A DNA stretch of 34,603 bases, from assembly GCA_051453625.1 (NCBI GenBank), contig JBOZIK010000001.1:273864893-273899495 (forward strand), written 5' to 3'. A model generated the notes under the pieces. That model made no database searches and was not told where the DNA came from. It saw only the letters and a program-made list of their open reading frames with translations. The position numbers and the translations under genes are program-made. This document shows, piece by piece, positions 12,201-23,730 of the stretch; position 1 is the first letter of the stretch; each line of letters begins with the position of its first letter. This DNA is from Welwitschia mirabilis (lineage: Eukaryota > Gnetophyta > Gnetopsida > Welwitschiales).

Positions 12201-12560
12201 TTCTTTTTAACTTGACTAGTCTTGAATAATAGGTTATCAACTAAGGACAATCTTCAAAAGCTGGGCTTTTATTCAAATCTGGAGTGTGTCCTTTGGCTTT
12301 CAGCCATCGAAACCAAAGATCACCTATTCTTCTCCTATCTATTGTCTAAAACAATCATTGCTCAGTTCCTCTTGTTTAATCCTTCTCTCTTGTGGGTAGA
12401 AGTAAGTTACTGGCTAAATAGCAAGTTAAAATCTAGAACTACCAAGAGCCATATGACAAAGATAGCTTTTACATTCATAGTATATTACATTTGGAAATAG
12501 AGGAATGATGCTATCTTTAGAAACTCCTAGCCTATTATGGATTCTTGTTATCACCAAATT
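9247..12560 (+). pseudogene. Plant L1-type LINE ORF2 remnant (endonuclease, RT, zinc-finger tail)
   Basis: Reads on the plus strand with many stops and frame changes. A likely ORF2 start is the ATG at 9247 (MPLIT then NVRSYAP), matching the usual opening of the endonuclease. Endonuclease landmarks are NFMLKLFLDWHNLNNF-like text near 9390-9440, SGNFNYF near 9650, GEFFTWND at about 9780 and SNHSPCVV at about 9916; the family's GDFN and SDH aspartates are both Asn here. RT runs from about 10715, with [62 protein letters not shown], and a duplicated ADD box at 11277-11360. The C-terminal region at 12222-12360 has RLSTKDNLQKLG, CVLW and ETKDHLFFSY, where two Cys of the usual zinc motif are changed. 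Length fits a full ORF2 of about 1.1-1.3 kcodons. I could not identify ORF1 or a poly(A) tail. Confidence 0.9.
11277..11360 (+). repeat. 42-base in-frame tandem duplication of the LINE RT catalytic box
   Basis: Copy one (11277-11318) and copy two (11319-11360) both start CTATAAAGCTAA and share ACATTTAATG.TTGCA.ATGATT. The unit is 14 codons and keeps frame. Read through, copy one gives LIHLMVADD and copy two LTHLMFAND, so the catalytic Asp-Asp signature appears twice, intact in the first and with Asn in the second. Confidence 0.85.
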
Positions 12561-15089
12561 AAACAAAGTCTTTAAATTCCTTTTTAGGGATCAAAATTAT
12601 TAAAAACTCTCCCTCTAACAGGATTCGTATTAGTACATTTGCATTTACCCTAAGTTTAAATAGGTTCCCTTGATCTTCTTGCCTCAAATTAGCTTTTTGT
12701 ATTCCATATTCCTTGATTTTTCTCCTTATTCAATGTTAGTACTAAGAGGAAGCACATTTCTTCTGTGTCTTATCTAGGAATCACATCAGTGAGGAGAACT
12801 CAGTCAACAAGAGAACTCAGTCAACAAATAGATGTTTATAGGTTTGTAATTACTAAAAAGTATGGAGGCATCACTACTTAATTTAGCAATAATCAATGTC
12901 TTATAAAAGTAGCTAAGAGTACTAGAATATGCCTGTCCCCACCCAGGTCATTTTGATATCTGAGGATGAAGTGCAAGATACCTTGATGGTTATGGGAAGT
13001 CTTTGGGTTCCTTCAATTCCTACTATAAATTACCTCAATGATTAAGTAACATAGAAGCATTAAGAGGAGGAAAAGGAGACTACATCAACAGGGTGTGAAA
13101 GAGGCTTATTTATCTCTAGTGTTGTTGATCTAGATTGCTAGGTTCTTAGCATTTTTTGAACAAATTCCCTTCCTTATAACATGAAGGGCAAGTGTAGGAA
13201 AGGTTTCCTAGTCCTTCCCCCATTGTCCATATGCTTTTGTTATGAGTTTAAACTTATCTTTTCAAGGAAATAGAATTCTAATTTCTTTGCAAAACAAAAA
13301 ATTAAAATAATTATGATTAAGAATAAAAAGAAAGGGTTAATTATTTTTAGTATTTATCTTCTTCTTCTTTTACTTATAACATAAACCTCAATTCTTCTTA
13401 TTTCATTTCTAAATTAGCAATATATGTGCATTATGTAGATAACATAAAATTGATTCTAATATAGGTTATAAAACGTATTTTTTCTTTTAAGTCTACATTA
13501 CATATACATTTTAAAGAATAAATATGAAAAATTAACCCTAATTTAAAGTTTGTTTTACTTTCATAATTTTGTTAATATTTATTAATAATTATTATTATTG
13601 TTTTAGAATATTATTAAGGAAATAGATTTGAAAATGGATTATTATTTTAAAAGAATAAATCATAAAGGCTTCACTTCCTACAAGAAAAAGATAAATAAAA
13701 ATAATTAAAGGATAATTAAATAACCTATTTTGAATAATTAAAAAGGAAAAAATTGCAAGAAAGAAATTTCACTTTACTTCTATCTTTGTCTTGTGTGATT
13801 TAAGATCCATATATGTATGTTTATGTTTTTTTTTATTATGTCGGCCTACTTCAACTAAGATAATAACTTTAATTAACTTATCATAGTTTTAACTTATTAT
13901 ATAAATATTCATCTAAGGCTAATTGAATATTATTCTATTACAAAAACTATTCATTATTTCCATTTTATCTATTTACTTTTAAAATGATAATTAATTTAGA
14001 AAATTCTAAAGACTTTCATGAATAGATGTCAACCTATTTCTATAAACTTCCTCCTCCATTAAGATAACTATAAAAGGATCCCTTCAACGATCTTGCAAGA
14101 CTTGGCATAGAGATACATGGTTATGAAATCTATTCCATTGTATCCTTTCCTTTATTTTTCATTAATAAAGCTAGGTTTCTTATATGACCTTTTATTCATA
14201 AATATCCTTTCCTATTTTGAGTAAGTTTATTAGGTCTTTAAGTTTTTAGCTATTCAATTAGTATCAAATAAAGGCAATAGTTGTGGGATATCCATGATGA
14301 TAGAAGATGAAATGGTAAATGACAAGAAATTCAAATGAAGGATATCTATCACAAACATATAGTTATTAGGCTTAAAAGAGGAAGAAGAGTCAATTTTGGT
14401 AGAGAGATAGTAGAAAATAACAAGGAAGAGATAACTAAGAAAATATAAGAATGAAAAAACTATTCTGTGCATGGCAAGAATTAACAACAAGTGTAAAGAA
14501 ATGAAAAACTATTAGCAATGAAGGATTTTTATTATAGTAGGTAATAGTAATGAGAATGAGTGATGTTTGACAATATGACATTCATTGGAAGATATAAGGG
14601 AGAAAGAGAAGTTGTTTCAATAAGTAATTTCACAAGTAATTAGGAATGTGCATGTAGCTATTTCTAGTTTTAATGAAAATTTGAATTCATATGCTTTAAG
14701 TGATTAGAGTTAAAAGATAAAAATTTATTTTAAATTAAAGGAGGCATATAGGGTGAAAAAATATTTCATTATAACAAAGTTAAAATAAATGATTCTAAGA
14801 TAATTAGTGCACTTTTCTTATTAATTACTAGATCACTCTCTACTAGAGAGTATAGAATTTTCAATGAAAAGAAAGAATAATGCAATAATATGTAGGAAAG
14901 TTTTACAAGCTTTTCACCTAATCTAAATAATTTGAATATATGGAAGAATATATTCTTAAATTTATTTAAGAATTCTAGATCACTATCTTCTAGGAGTTAT
15001 CATTAACTAATAGAATGTTTATGGAAGAAGCATATTAGTTTTTCTAGTTAAGATCTTAATTAATAAAAAAAATAGAGAGAAGAAGTCAA
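12561..15089. other. No recognisable gene; LINE tail and unidentified AT-rich DNA
   Basis: The first 150-200 bases probably belong to the LINE 3' region. A 17-base tandem duplication (AGAACTCAGTCAACAA units) lies at about 12799-12832. From 12900 to 13220 the base composition is more even and could be an old coding remnant, but I find no motif. 13250-14090 is very AT-rich with no structure I can name. A TATAAAAGG at about 14070 might be a promoter of a decayed LTR, but no partner repeat is visible. The 78-codon minus-strand frame at 14254-14490 is hydrophobic only because of AT content. Confidence 0.35.
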
Positions 15090-15800
15090 TTAAATGATAA
15101 TTGAAAAAGAGGATATTATAAATGAAATTTTATTAGATGTGATGATGGACACAAGGAAGTAAAGATAAGAAAGTGCATCAATCATTCTTTAGCAGACATG
15201 GATAATTAATTAAAGGTGTAAAATATGTACAACTCAAATAATTCCTAGGAAAGTTCTTCCATTGCAATTCTCCAGAATATAAGATGTTAAAATTTCTACA
15301 TGCTTAAGATACATAGACTACTATAAAAAGGACATCATATGTGCAATAAGAACATATCAAGTGTTTAGCCAAGGAAGTTAGTACATATTGCACTCTTAAG
15401 AAAGAAATATCCTCTTATTTAACATAAGAAAAGAATGTGTTGATGTGAGTTTTGGACATGAAGAAGAAAAAGGCATTTTGTGAGGATATTTTATCTAGAT
15501 TCAATATTATATCAATAATAGAGTTAAAACAATAATCATGGATCTTAGTGTCCATGAAAATATTCTAATATCCTTATGTAGTATTATATTCATAAAGTAA
15601 TCAACAATGAAAATTCAAGATTATAATAAAGTGAACTTAAACATTGAATCATAGGAGATGAAGGTAAAGTGCAATCTAATGTTAATGGAATGTCATGTAT
15701 TTCTTAAGAGTCCTTAATAGTATGAATCTAGACTAGTCCATGATAATAGGAGTAATAAGATACTACTACATTACTATGAAAAAAATTAGTAATTGTTACC
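15090..15800 (+). pseudogene. Gypsy gag zinc-knuckle and protease remnant (element C)
   Basis: A zinc-knuckle-like scrap at about 15127-15175 reads FIRCDDGHKEVKIRKC. About 300 bases later a retropepsin remnant appears: NRVKTIIMDLSVHENI at about 15505-15560, aligned to the family's catalytic 'I(I/V)DGGSC.N' segment, then KVKCNLMLMECHVFLKSP and YESRLVHDNRSNK at about 15662-15760, aligned to the 'HLLLGRPWQ(Y/F)D' and 'HDG..N' region found at the end of the protease in many plant gypsy polyproteins. The catalytic Asp is still readable but the following Gly-Gly-Ser is lost. A stop replaces the expected Trp/Gln after LKSP. No RT, RNase H or integrase of this element follows on the plus strand before the LTR-like block at 16560, so it seems to have lost most of pol. 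Confidence 0.6.
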
Positions 15801-16559
15801 TTAAATAGAGGACAAAAACAATATAATAATAAAGAAATGTATGTTGAGTTAGATATTGAGAAAATAAAATTCAAAGATATTTAACAATGAGGAGGTATTT
15901 TACTTTAATGTAAAACCAAATGATCATAACAAGTAAGTAGAATTTCTAGTGGAAGTAAATGTGTGATAATGATAAGATTTAGCTAAGCTAAATTTCAACC
16001 TATTTTATCATATCTGATGAATATTTGAAGGTGGACATAGGATAACAGAACCTAAGATTAGGAAGTGGCTTATGCCTATTTTTGTTTCCTACTTAAGAAT
16101 AAATAATTAATGAAAATAATGTCATTTCAATTAAAATAAAAATAGAATCCACAAAAAACCATTTGATAGTCTAACTTGTAAAAATAAAAATTAAGCAATC
16201 ATAGTTTTATACTATTGATATTTGTCATCCTATTAATACTATATTAGAAATGAATTTCCCATAAGGAATGTCCTATAAAACAATGAATAAAATGCAACTC
16301 AAAGAATAAAATACATATTTACTTATACTCGAAACTAAATCATGTATTGAGCTAGTTACAACATAGATAATTGATAAATAAGTAATAATTAAAGCTAAAC
16401 ATTAAAAGATTAACTTTGCTTTCTAATTTCACTACTACCCTATAATTTAATATCTTCATAATAAAATACTATGATACTAAAGCAAAAAGAAAAAATAGAA
16501 AGAATAAAATAATCTAGATTAGGAATGTATTAGTAGAATTATAGTAAGGAAGGATCACT
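15801..16559. other. Unidentified sequence after the element C protease
   Basis: The RT would be expected here if element C were full length. I find no PKKDG, fingers-palm or YxDD-like segment in any plus frame, only short frames full of stops. On the minus strand nothing is recognisable either. It may be the linker between protease and RT followed by a deletion, or unrelated DNA. Confidence 0.35.
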
Positions 16560-17347
16560 TGTCATGGAATCAAACTAAATATGTAGATAATTAAACACCA
16601 AATCTAGATATTTACTACTATGAAGATTGAATTCTAGAAATGTGAAAGATGTACAAAGAAGTTTTCATCCCTCTAATCTCTTCCTTAAAGGAAATGATAT
16701 ATTTATACATTAGTTAAAGGTATTTTTGGGAATAACTACAAAGAGTTACACATGTAATCACATATGTTTTGAAAGATATTGGAAAGGAATTATCTTCATA
16801 CTAATTTGAATCTTTAACTTCTTATTAATTTTTCAAGATTATTAATCATCTCATCTATTGATTATAAATATTTTATTTTAAGATCCCAGTTCTTATCACA
16901 ACTCTATCATGTTATGTTTACAATTTAGTTACCTAAAAAATAAAGTAAGTAATTGAATTATCTATAAATAGTCCTTCACTAATTGATATGATTCATAATT
17001 ATTACACCACAGTATTTATTGATAAATATTTTCTTTTGATGTGGCATTATTTTGGAATGTTCTAGAATCCTTGCTATGTGATGCATTCCATGACATCATT
17101 ATCATGTTGTAATACCTTATAAATTAGCCAAACAAGCATCAAACATATCAAAGTTCCATCACATGATGATCTGATTAATGACATAGGATAATACAAATTT
17201 TAATGGAAAATGAGGCTTTAGTTAATAAAAGGTATAAAAATCAATTTAATCTAGTAAATTAACATTTTAAAATAGAAATTGTTTTTAGATAAGATTAATT
17301 ATCCATTAAAACATGTAGGAATTTATAAATTTTAATGGTCTACTACA
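16560..17347 (-). mobile_element. Candidate LTR, probably minus-strand (about 790 bases)
   Basis: The block is bounded by TG and CA on either strand. Read on the minus strand it opens TGTAGTAGACC directly after AAAAAGGGCG, a good polypurine tract, and about 640 bases later has a TATAAATA box (about 16699-16706) followed by a purine-rich leader. Read on the plus strand the left flank AGTAAGGAAGGA is a weaker purine tract, though a TATAAATA lies at 16962. No second copy is in the window, so both the ends and the orientation are tentative. No primer binding site is convincing at either end. Confidence 0.35.
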
Positions 17348-18911
17348 ACGCCCTTTTTAAATGATGATGTTCCATCATCACTTAGTAAAATCAAATGTTC
17401 AAAGAAAAATAAAATACTATACACATTGATTATAAAAATTATATTATTTTAACTTAATTTTGATATATTGAATTTAATTACATACATTAAAACTAATATA
17501 ATTATAATTTCATGCCTTAGGAATCATTTCCTTTGGTAAGAGAATGGAACTAGTGGATGTGTCAACTTTAAGTTCTAGATGCATTTTCATTCTCCTAACT
17601 TCTCCAAAGGGGGTTAATAATTCTAGACTCTATAGTTTGAATTTGATATTAAAGTTTCTACCCAATGCTTTAAATGTTATTCTCAAAGGTTATGCCTCTA
17701 CTCTCTCTATTTGATGTATTTTTCAAATTTCTTAGCTGTTCAAGATAATTATGTATACTAGAGGCTCTTGTATAGGCATAGAAACATTCATTATTCTTAA
17801 AATGGTATTGACGAAAAAGGGGAAGACTATTATAATAAATGGCTAGATGACATATTTCAGGAATTTTAAAATGTAATATGCTAAAGTATAAAGATTTAGT
17901 TTTGTAGTTCATGTACTAATATAGCATAAAACATCATTAAATTAGGTATATGAGTCATGAAATGGATCTTAGAAGCACATAATCTAAAGTACCAATTACT
18001 GAAAGGAGGTAAAACTTGAATGCAAAGAACCTTTTTAAAAGTTAAAGATGACATCTCAGGTTCTATTTATTCTATTGTAAATTATCTAAAGAACTTAATT
18101 CTTTATTCTTTAGTATCATGATTAATGTATAATCTAGTTACTTCAGTAGGAATGTTAAATCACTTATGTAGGAATTACTTAATAATTTTAAGACCTATTT
18201 GTTCTACCTTAGATATAATGATGATTTCATGCTCTAGCTAATTGGTATCCTCTATGATATTTCAATATTTATAATGTGAGGTCATCCTTTTATAGAATTC
18301 TTTGAATTAAATAGAATAGTATTCTCTACGAGAAGATCATGCAAACCATATAAAGTTATGGTGAATCATGTTTTATACAAGGCTCTCCATAACTATTTCT
18401 AAGCACAAGCTATAATCAGGTTTTAGGATAATGGCAACCTTCTGAAATATTCTTTGTCTACCTATCATGGCTTGATAAAGATTTCTTCATGCTATAGGAA
18501 TGGTTTAGGTAATAAGATGAGGTACTAATTATGATCATGACATGGAAATAGAGATCCATATGGTTGTAATCCTTCCTGATCTATGGTTAAACTATTTGAC
18601 CTTTAAAAAAATTATCACCATAATCCTTAATGCTAATTAATAAAAGTATTTATTAATATAAAGTTATACTAAATTATCTTAAGGATGTCAAATTAATGAT
18701 AAAGTGAAAAATATCATGAATCCTTAATTATTGTGACACTTCTAATCTCATTTTCTATGTTAAATAGTTGTTGTTCCTTCTAAATTAAGAAGGATAAGGT
18801 TAATTCATCCAAAACATATTTGAAAATAACTATCCAAACCTTATATCTACATTTTTCCAAAATTAAATCATGTTTTTAATTAAAAATAACATAAATATAT
18901 ACTTACCTATG
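17348..18911. other. Unidentified sequence between candidate LTR and element B
   Basis: If the block at 16560-17347 is a minus-strand 3' LTR, this should be internal sequence of that element. I find no integrase or chromodomain signature on the minus strand. The longest frame (80 codons, minus, 17670-17912) has no known motif. AT content is high and repeats are not evident. Confidence 0.3.
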
Positions 18912-20152
18912 TGTTGTGCTACTAAATTATATGTATTTAGTAGGGTATTTTGAGTAGTTTTAGCTGAGTTTTGATGATAATGGTTAACAAAGGTAAATGT
19001 CATAAAAACATGCAGTCTTCATTACATATAACAATATTTGAAGCAATTTACAATACTATCTATCTAGAGTAGAAATCCTGCAATAAAAAAGGCTAATGTG
19101 ATACAAGAAATATTTTATAAAAGTCCATCATCCACCTTATCATCTAGACAACTGTATAGATGACAAAAATACTTAAGTCAAGAAGGATGCCTACTAGATT
19201 AACTTGGTAGCTAATGTGAAAGTTATATGATGTGGCATCATCTCCTATGTCATCTGGATGACCAAAAGAACGATACCTAAAAATAATACTTCATCAAACT
19301 TCAGCAAATTCTAGCCATATAAATTGCATTTTCTTACATGGATATTAGGGTTGTTAGTATGTCTTCTAGTATTTGCTAATTTTGAAGTCTATTTTATAAT
19401 AAATACCTTCTCTATCCTTAACTTTATTTTTATCTTCTTTGGAACTAAAAATTCTTGTGATAGGAGATCAAAGGAGATGATGTCCTTCCATTATTATTTC
19501 AGAGAGATATCCTCCTTGATATTGGGCTGTGTATCCTTCATTGAGGTGCTACTGCTTTATAACACATATGTTTGATTTTCTTTAATTAAAACTCTATTTT
19601 TTTTTCATATATTTTGTTATTTACATCTCCCCTATAGTTTATGTTTCTTTTGATTCTATGATAGCTTCGTTGGTAATATAGATTATAAGGGTAACCTTTG
19701 TTAAAGTTAATGCTATTAGTTTAGGTGTATTGCATTTCATTTTTTAGATTAACTTTGTATTATTTTCATATTCCATTTGATTAACTTAATAGCTTAGGTT
19801 GATCTTATTTTGGTGACAGATTTTCATAATTGATCTAGATTATATAAGGATAATCTTCGTGATAGATTCATTTGGTAATCGAATAGAAATTACATTTAGA
19901 ATAGGACTTGCATTCCATTTACATAGTGTATTTATTTTCATTATTATTTTACATTATTAGTTTATTATACTTTAAGGTTACATAAGTGTCTTGTTTTAAA
20001 ATAAAATTTGTTTCTTTCAAAGGATTACAACTTTTGAGTCACTTCCATTTATATTAGTGTGTTGTATTATGCAAAATATATATATTTTTGATTTATAGGA
20101 TTTATTCAAGGACGCAACATACGCAACATCTACATAAATACACACTATAACA
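18912..20152 (+). repeat. 5' LTR of element B
   Basis: Starts TGTTGTGCTACTAAATTATA and pairs with 32019-33274 along its length. A hairpin module lies at 19125-19164 and a near-perfect palindrome GTCATCTGGATGAC at 19249-19262. A possible TATA box (TATAAATT) is at 19318. After it comes a frame of about 80 codons (19324-19575), described as a finding. The right end is placed at the ACA just before the primer site. Internal tandem text ACGCAACAT occurs twice near 20112-20129. Confidence 0.8.
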
Positions 20153-20155
20153 TCT

Positions 20156-20173
20156 TAGTGCCATCATTGGGAA
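20156..20173 (+). other. Primer binding site, decayed tRNA-Asp type
   Basis: TAGTGCCATCATTGGGAA lies where reverse transcription would start. Against the primer site complementary to plant tRNA-Asp used by Athila elements it matches 10 of 18 bases, and all eight differences are transitions, seven of them G to A or C to T. That direction is the mark of methylcytosine decay, so the site was probably a good match when the element inserted. The reference primer sequence is recalled, not looked up. Confidence 0.65.
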
Positions 20174-20541
20174 AGGTTGCTTAAAGTTTGAAAATTGTCA
20201 TTGCTCAGGTAAGTGCTTTGAATTTTGGTTTAGGTATTTATTTGTAATAGCATTGTTTTCTTATAGTAGAAATGTAGGTTTTATTTTTTTTCATTTTTCA
20301 TTTCAAAAATAATACCCTATCATCCCCTTTGTTATTTAGATCACCTATGGTAATGATAGCTAAAACTTAATGTTTGTTATTTTCTTAAGGACTAGTCTTT
20401 TTATTTTATTATCTGCTCTATCATTTAGATGACTTAGTAGATGACAGTTATTTTCATTCGATGTTATTTTGTGATTTTGTTTTTTCTTGTTTGGTATTTT
20501 TAGGTTTTTCATATCTGTTGTCGTATAGGTACATTGTCCAG
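20174..20541 (+). other. Leader of element B between primer site and gag
   Basis: No coding sequence. It contains three further hairpin modules: 20318-20359 (TATCATCCCC...GGTAATGATAG), 20419-20447 (TATCATTTAGATGAC...AGATGACAG) and 20533-20550 (GTCCAGATGACC). The module copies here resemble the one just upstream of the 3' polypurine tract at 31781-31825, placing matching structures at both ends of the internal region. Confidence 0.55.
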
Positions 20542-22370
20542 ATGACCACTGAGATGGAACTTATAAAAATATAATAGAGCATGTCAAGACATGGTAAGCT
20601 ATGGTAAAATAGTAAAATACCAAAGAGAGTAGATGTTAATCAAAGAAAACATTTAAAAAGGTTCGATCAACTATGGAATAAGCATAGATACATACAAAAC
20701 AAGTATGCAAAATATTTCAAGAATTAAATAACAAGATTTTTTTGCATTTATTATTAATAAATTTGATTTTTTAAGAGAATTTTTTTCAAAAGATAGTTTA
20801 GAAGAAAGTTATTTTATTATAAAATCAAACTTTTCATAGAAATAAAATAGGTTTCTTTGCCTACTCCTCCTATTGTGATCAAAACTTCTAATACCCCTGT
20901 AAATTCAAATTCTAATGTCACCCTTAAAGAACTAATTGCAAATAAGAAATATGAAATACAAAATCCTTTTGATCTACCTCTTGATAAGGATTTTGGGTTA
21001 AGAAATTTAAATACGTATTCTATTTTTAATGGAGAAAATAATACAAATTCCCTCCGACATATAACCAACATCAAACAATTAGTGCTAACTTCTGGAAATG
21101 GTAAAAAATGAATTAGTGATCATATTCACACAGTTATTTTTATTATCACTTTAAAAGAAAAATCTAAATTATGGTGAAGAAATATTACATAAAAAAGTTT
21201 AAAAACATGGGATCATGTTCAAGAAGCATTTATAAAAAGCTTTATCTGTAAAACAACCATAAGGAAAAAAACAAAAAAGTAATGAATTTCTAATAACAAC
21301 GTAAAGTAGATTATGCCTCCAATTATGAATAATCTTTNNNNNNNNNNNNNNNNNNNNNNNNNNNNNNNNNNNNNNNNNNNNNNNNNNNNNNNNNNNNNNN
21401 NNNNNNNNNNNNNNNNNNNNNNNNNNNNNNNNNNNNNNNNNNNNNNNNNNNNNNNNNNNNNNNNNNNNNNNNNNNNNNNNNNNNNNNNNNNNNNNNNNNN
21501 NNNNNNNNNNNNNNNNNNNNNNNNNNNNNNNNNNNNNNNNNNNNNNNNNNNNNNNNNNNNNNNNNNNNNNNNNNNNNNNNNNNNNNNNNNNNNNNNNNNN
21601 NNNNNNNNNNNNNNNNNNNNNNNNNNNNNNNNNNNNNNNNNNNNNNNNNNNNNNNNNNNNNNNNNNNNNNNNNNNNNNNNNNNNNNNNNNNNNNNNNNNN
21701 NNNNNNNNNNNNNNNNNNNNNNNNNNNNNNNNNNNNNNNNNNNNNNNNNNNNNNNNNNNNNNNNNNNNNNNNNNNNNNNNNNNNNNNNNNNNNNNNNNNN
21801 NNNNNNNNNNNNNNNNNNNNNNNNNNNNNNNNNNNNNNNNNNNNNNNNNNNNNNNNNNNNNNNNNNNNNNNNNNNNNNNNNNNNNNNNNNNNNNNNNNNN
21901 NNNNNNNNNNNNNNNNNNNNNNNNNNNNNNNNNNNNNNNNNNNNNNNNNNNNNNNNNNNNNNNNNNNNNNNNNNNNNNNNNNNNNNNNNNNNNNNNNNNN
22001 NNNNNNNNNNNNNNNNNNNNNNNNNNNNNNNNNNNNNNNNNNNNNNNNNNNNNNNNNNNNNNNNNNNNNNNNNNNNNNNNNNNNNNNNNNNNNNNNNNNN
22101 NNNNNNNNNNNNNNNNNNNNNNNNNNNNNNNNAAATGTCACTAAGGATTTCACAACATCATTAGAAAAATACACTCAAATGATCTTAGATGCAAAGGTGG
22201 CAACTGAAAAGAGTGTGGTTGTGATTCCAACTTGTGATTTGTATGAAGACAACTATCATGTAATAAAAAAATGTCCTTTATTACCTACTTATAAAGAAAT
22301 AATTTATGAAGAGATGTATGCATTGAACCAAAAGTCTTCAAATTTTAAAATACAAAATCAAAATTAAAGT
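20542..22370 (+). pseudogene. Element B gag remnant
   Basis: The ATG at 20542 opens a frame that stays in register for 105 codons into the clean segment starting at 20857, despite several internal stops. The segment 20857-21111 reads without stops and contains TLKELIANKKYEIQNPFDLP. After a stop the same protein continues with WDHVQEAFIKSF, typical of the capsid region of plant gypsy Gag ('...W..l...F...F'). A gap (21338-22132) removes the middle. After the gap, 22179-22367 carries the zinc knuckle: C at 22233, His at 22257 and C at 22272 have exact CX2CX4HX4C spacing, but the second Cys is Tyr (TAT at 22242). Downstream, 22380-22560 has repeated NFQP-like text as in Athila nucleocapsid tails. 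Gag packages the RNA into cytoplasmic particles; this copy cannot. Confidence 0.75.
21338..22132. other. Assembly gap (795 N) inside gag
   Basis: Undetermined bases between the capsid and nucleocapsid parts of gag. The size is not a round number, so it is probably an estimated gap. Apparent long frames across it are an artefact of N. Confidence 0.95.
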
Positions 22371-22950
22371 AAAAAATTGAAACTAATTTCAACTTAGGAT
22401 AAATGGATAACCAAATTTTTAATTATTTGAGAACAAATTTAAAACGTTTTAAGTAAATCATCCAAATTTTCAACCATTTAGAAATAGATTTAGGAATGCT
22501 AACTTTCAAATACATCACTCAAATTTCCAACCAATTAAATCAAGTTTTTAAGCAAGCACATCAAAAGAATAAAACTAAAATGATCCACTCAATTTTATTA
22601 AAGAGTTAAAAAAATCTTAAAATAAGACAAATTAAAACATTAAAAATCCTATTAATGTTTTTTAACAAACTATGTTTGCAAATTAAAAAACACAAGAGTC
22701 TCTTGCAATACAACCTTTACCAAACCCTAGTGAAGTAAAAAAAGATTATAAGGTTGTGACTAGAAGTGGAAATGATACAACAACTCTATCCATAAGGATT
22801 TATTATTTCAAAATGATAAGAATGATGAAGAAGAAGAGCATATTAAAATCTTAGAAAATCATACTTTTCCTTCTCCTTTAAACGATAATAAGAAAGATTC
22901 TTCTCTAGATAAAGGTAAGAATCTTGCTATCTTTTAACTTGATAGATTAA
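22371..22950 (+). other. Gag-protease linker of element B
   Basis: Lysine- and asparagine-rich decayed coding text follows the zinc knuckle. Readable pieces on the plus strand include NFQIHHSNFQP near 22505 and a charged DKNDEEEEHIKILENHTFPS-like run near 22810-22870. No domain is recognisable and frame changes are frequent. This is where Gag ends and the protease-bearing polyprotein begins in Athila elements. Confidence 0.45.
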
Positions 22951-23730
22951 ATATTAATCCTACTTTTGATGAGAATCTTAAATGTTTAATGCAAAATGTA
23001 AGTATAAATTTATCATTTTGGAAACTTTTGCAAAAAAATTCCAAATATTCTAAATTATGAAAATATATAATTAGAAGGAAACAAAAATGAATTGTACCTA
23101 GTAATATCTTCCTAACTTAACCTGTAACCAACTTAGTTTTGCAAACATGTCAAAAGTTTAAGGATCCAGGGGAAGCAATAGTAAGTATCATATTAGAGGA
23201 AAATAAAAGAATAAAGAAATTATTAATTGATATAGGAGCAAGTGTTAACATTATGCCTTTACACATGTGTCAACAACTTAATTTGAAAAGTAAAATTAAG
23301 CCTACCTGAATTGTCTTAGAATTGGCAGATATACCAATTAAGAAATCTTTAGGAGTAACAAAAGGTTTGGTGATTTAAATTGAAGAAGCATTCTATCCAA
23401 TATATGTGGTTACGATTGAAGTGAGCATAATAGAGGCTATCCACTACTTTTAGATAGAGAATTTTATGCAACAATTCATTCTATTATTGATATTAGAACT
23501 AGAATGATGGAATGTTACTTAGGAAATAAAAAGATTACCATTATAGTTTTTAATTTTGCTAAAAAGGATTTAGGTGATAAGTTGAATATTGAAAGAGAAA
23601 TTAAGCCAACTCCAACATTACAACATCATCCACTTAAATAAAAATGGTTAATGCTTTATAATTCTACCTTGTTTGATGATCCACTTGAAGTAGAAAACTT
23701 GAAAGATTTCAATGATGATCAACTCAACTA
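22951..23730 (+). pseudogene. Element B aspartic protease remnant
   Basis: The retropepsin core is clear at 23140-23460: KFKDPGEA, then IKKLLIDIGASVNIMPLHMC with the catalytic Asp (family form D[LT]GASVN[LI]MP) intact, then IVLELADIPIKKSLG and a VKIE/YPIYVV-like strand. The glycine-rich 'ILGRPFL' end is degraded, with a stop at its Leu-Leu-Asp. The protein would cut the Gag-Pol polyprotein. It runs on into text of the protease-RT linker (DPLEVENLKDFNDDQL near 23670-23726) before the gap at 23731. Stops within the domain show it is dead. Confidence 0.85.

Noticed and set aside
17670-17912. 80-codon minus-strand frame
   Set aside because: No recognisable domain, no neighbouring coding text, and the length is ordinary for chance in this composition.
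20817-21074. 85-codon minus-strand frame
   Set aside because: It is the antisense shadow of the clean gag segment at 20857-21111.
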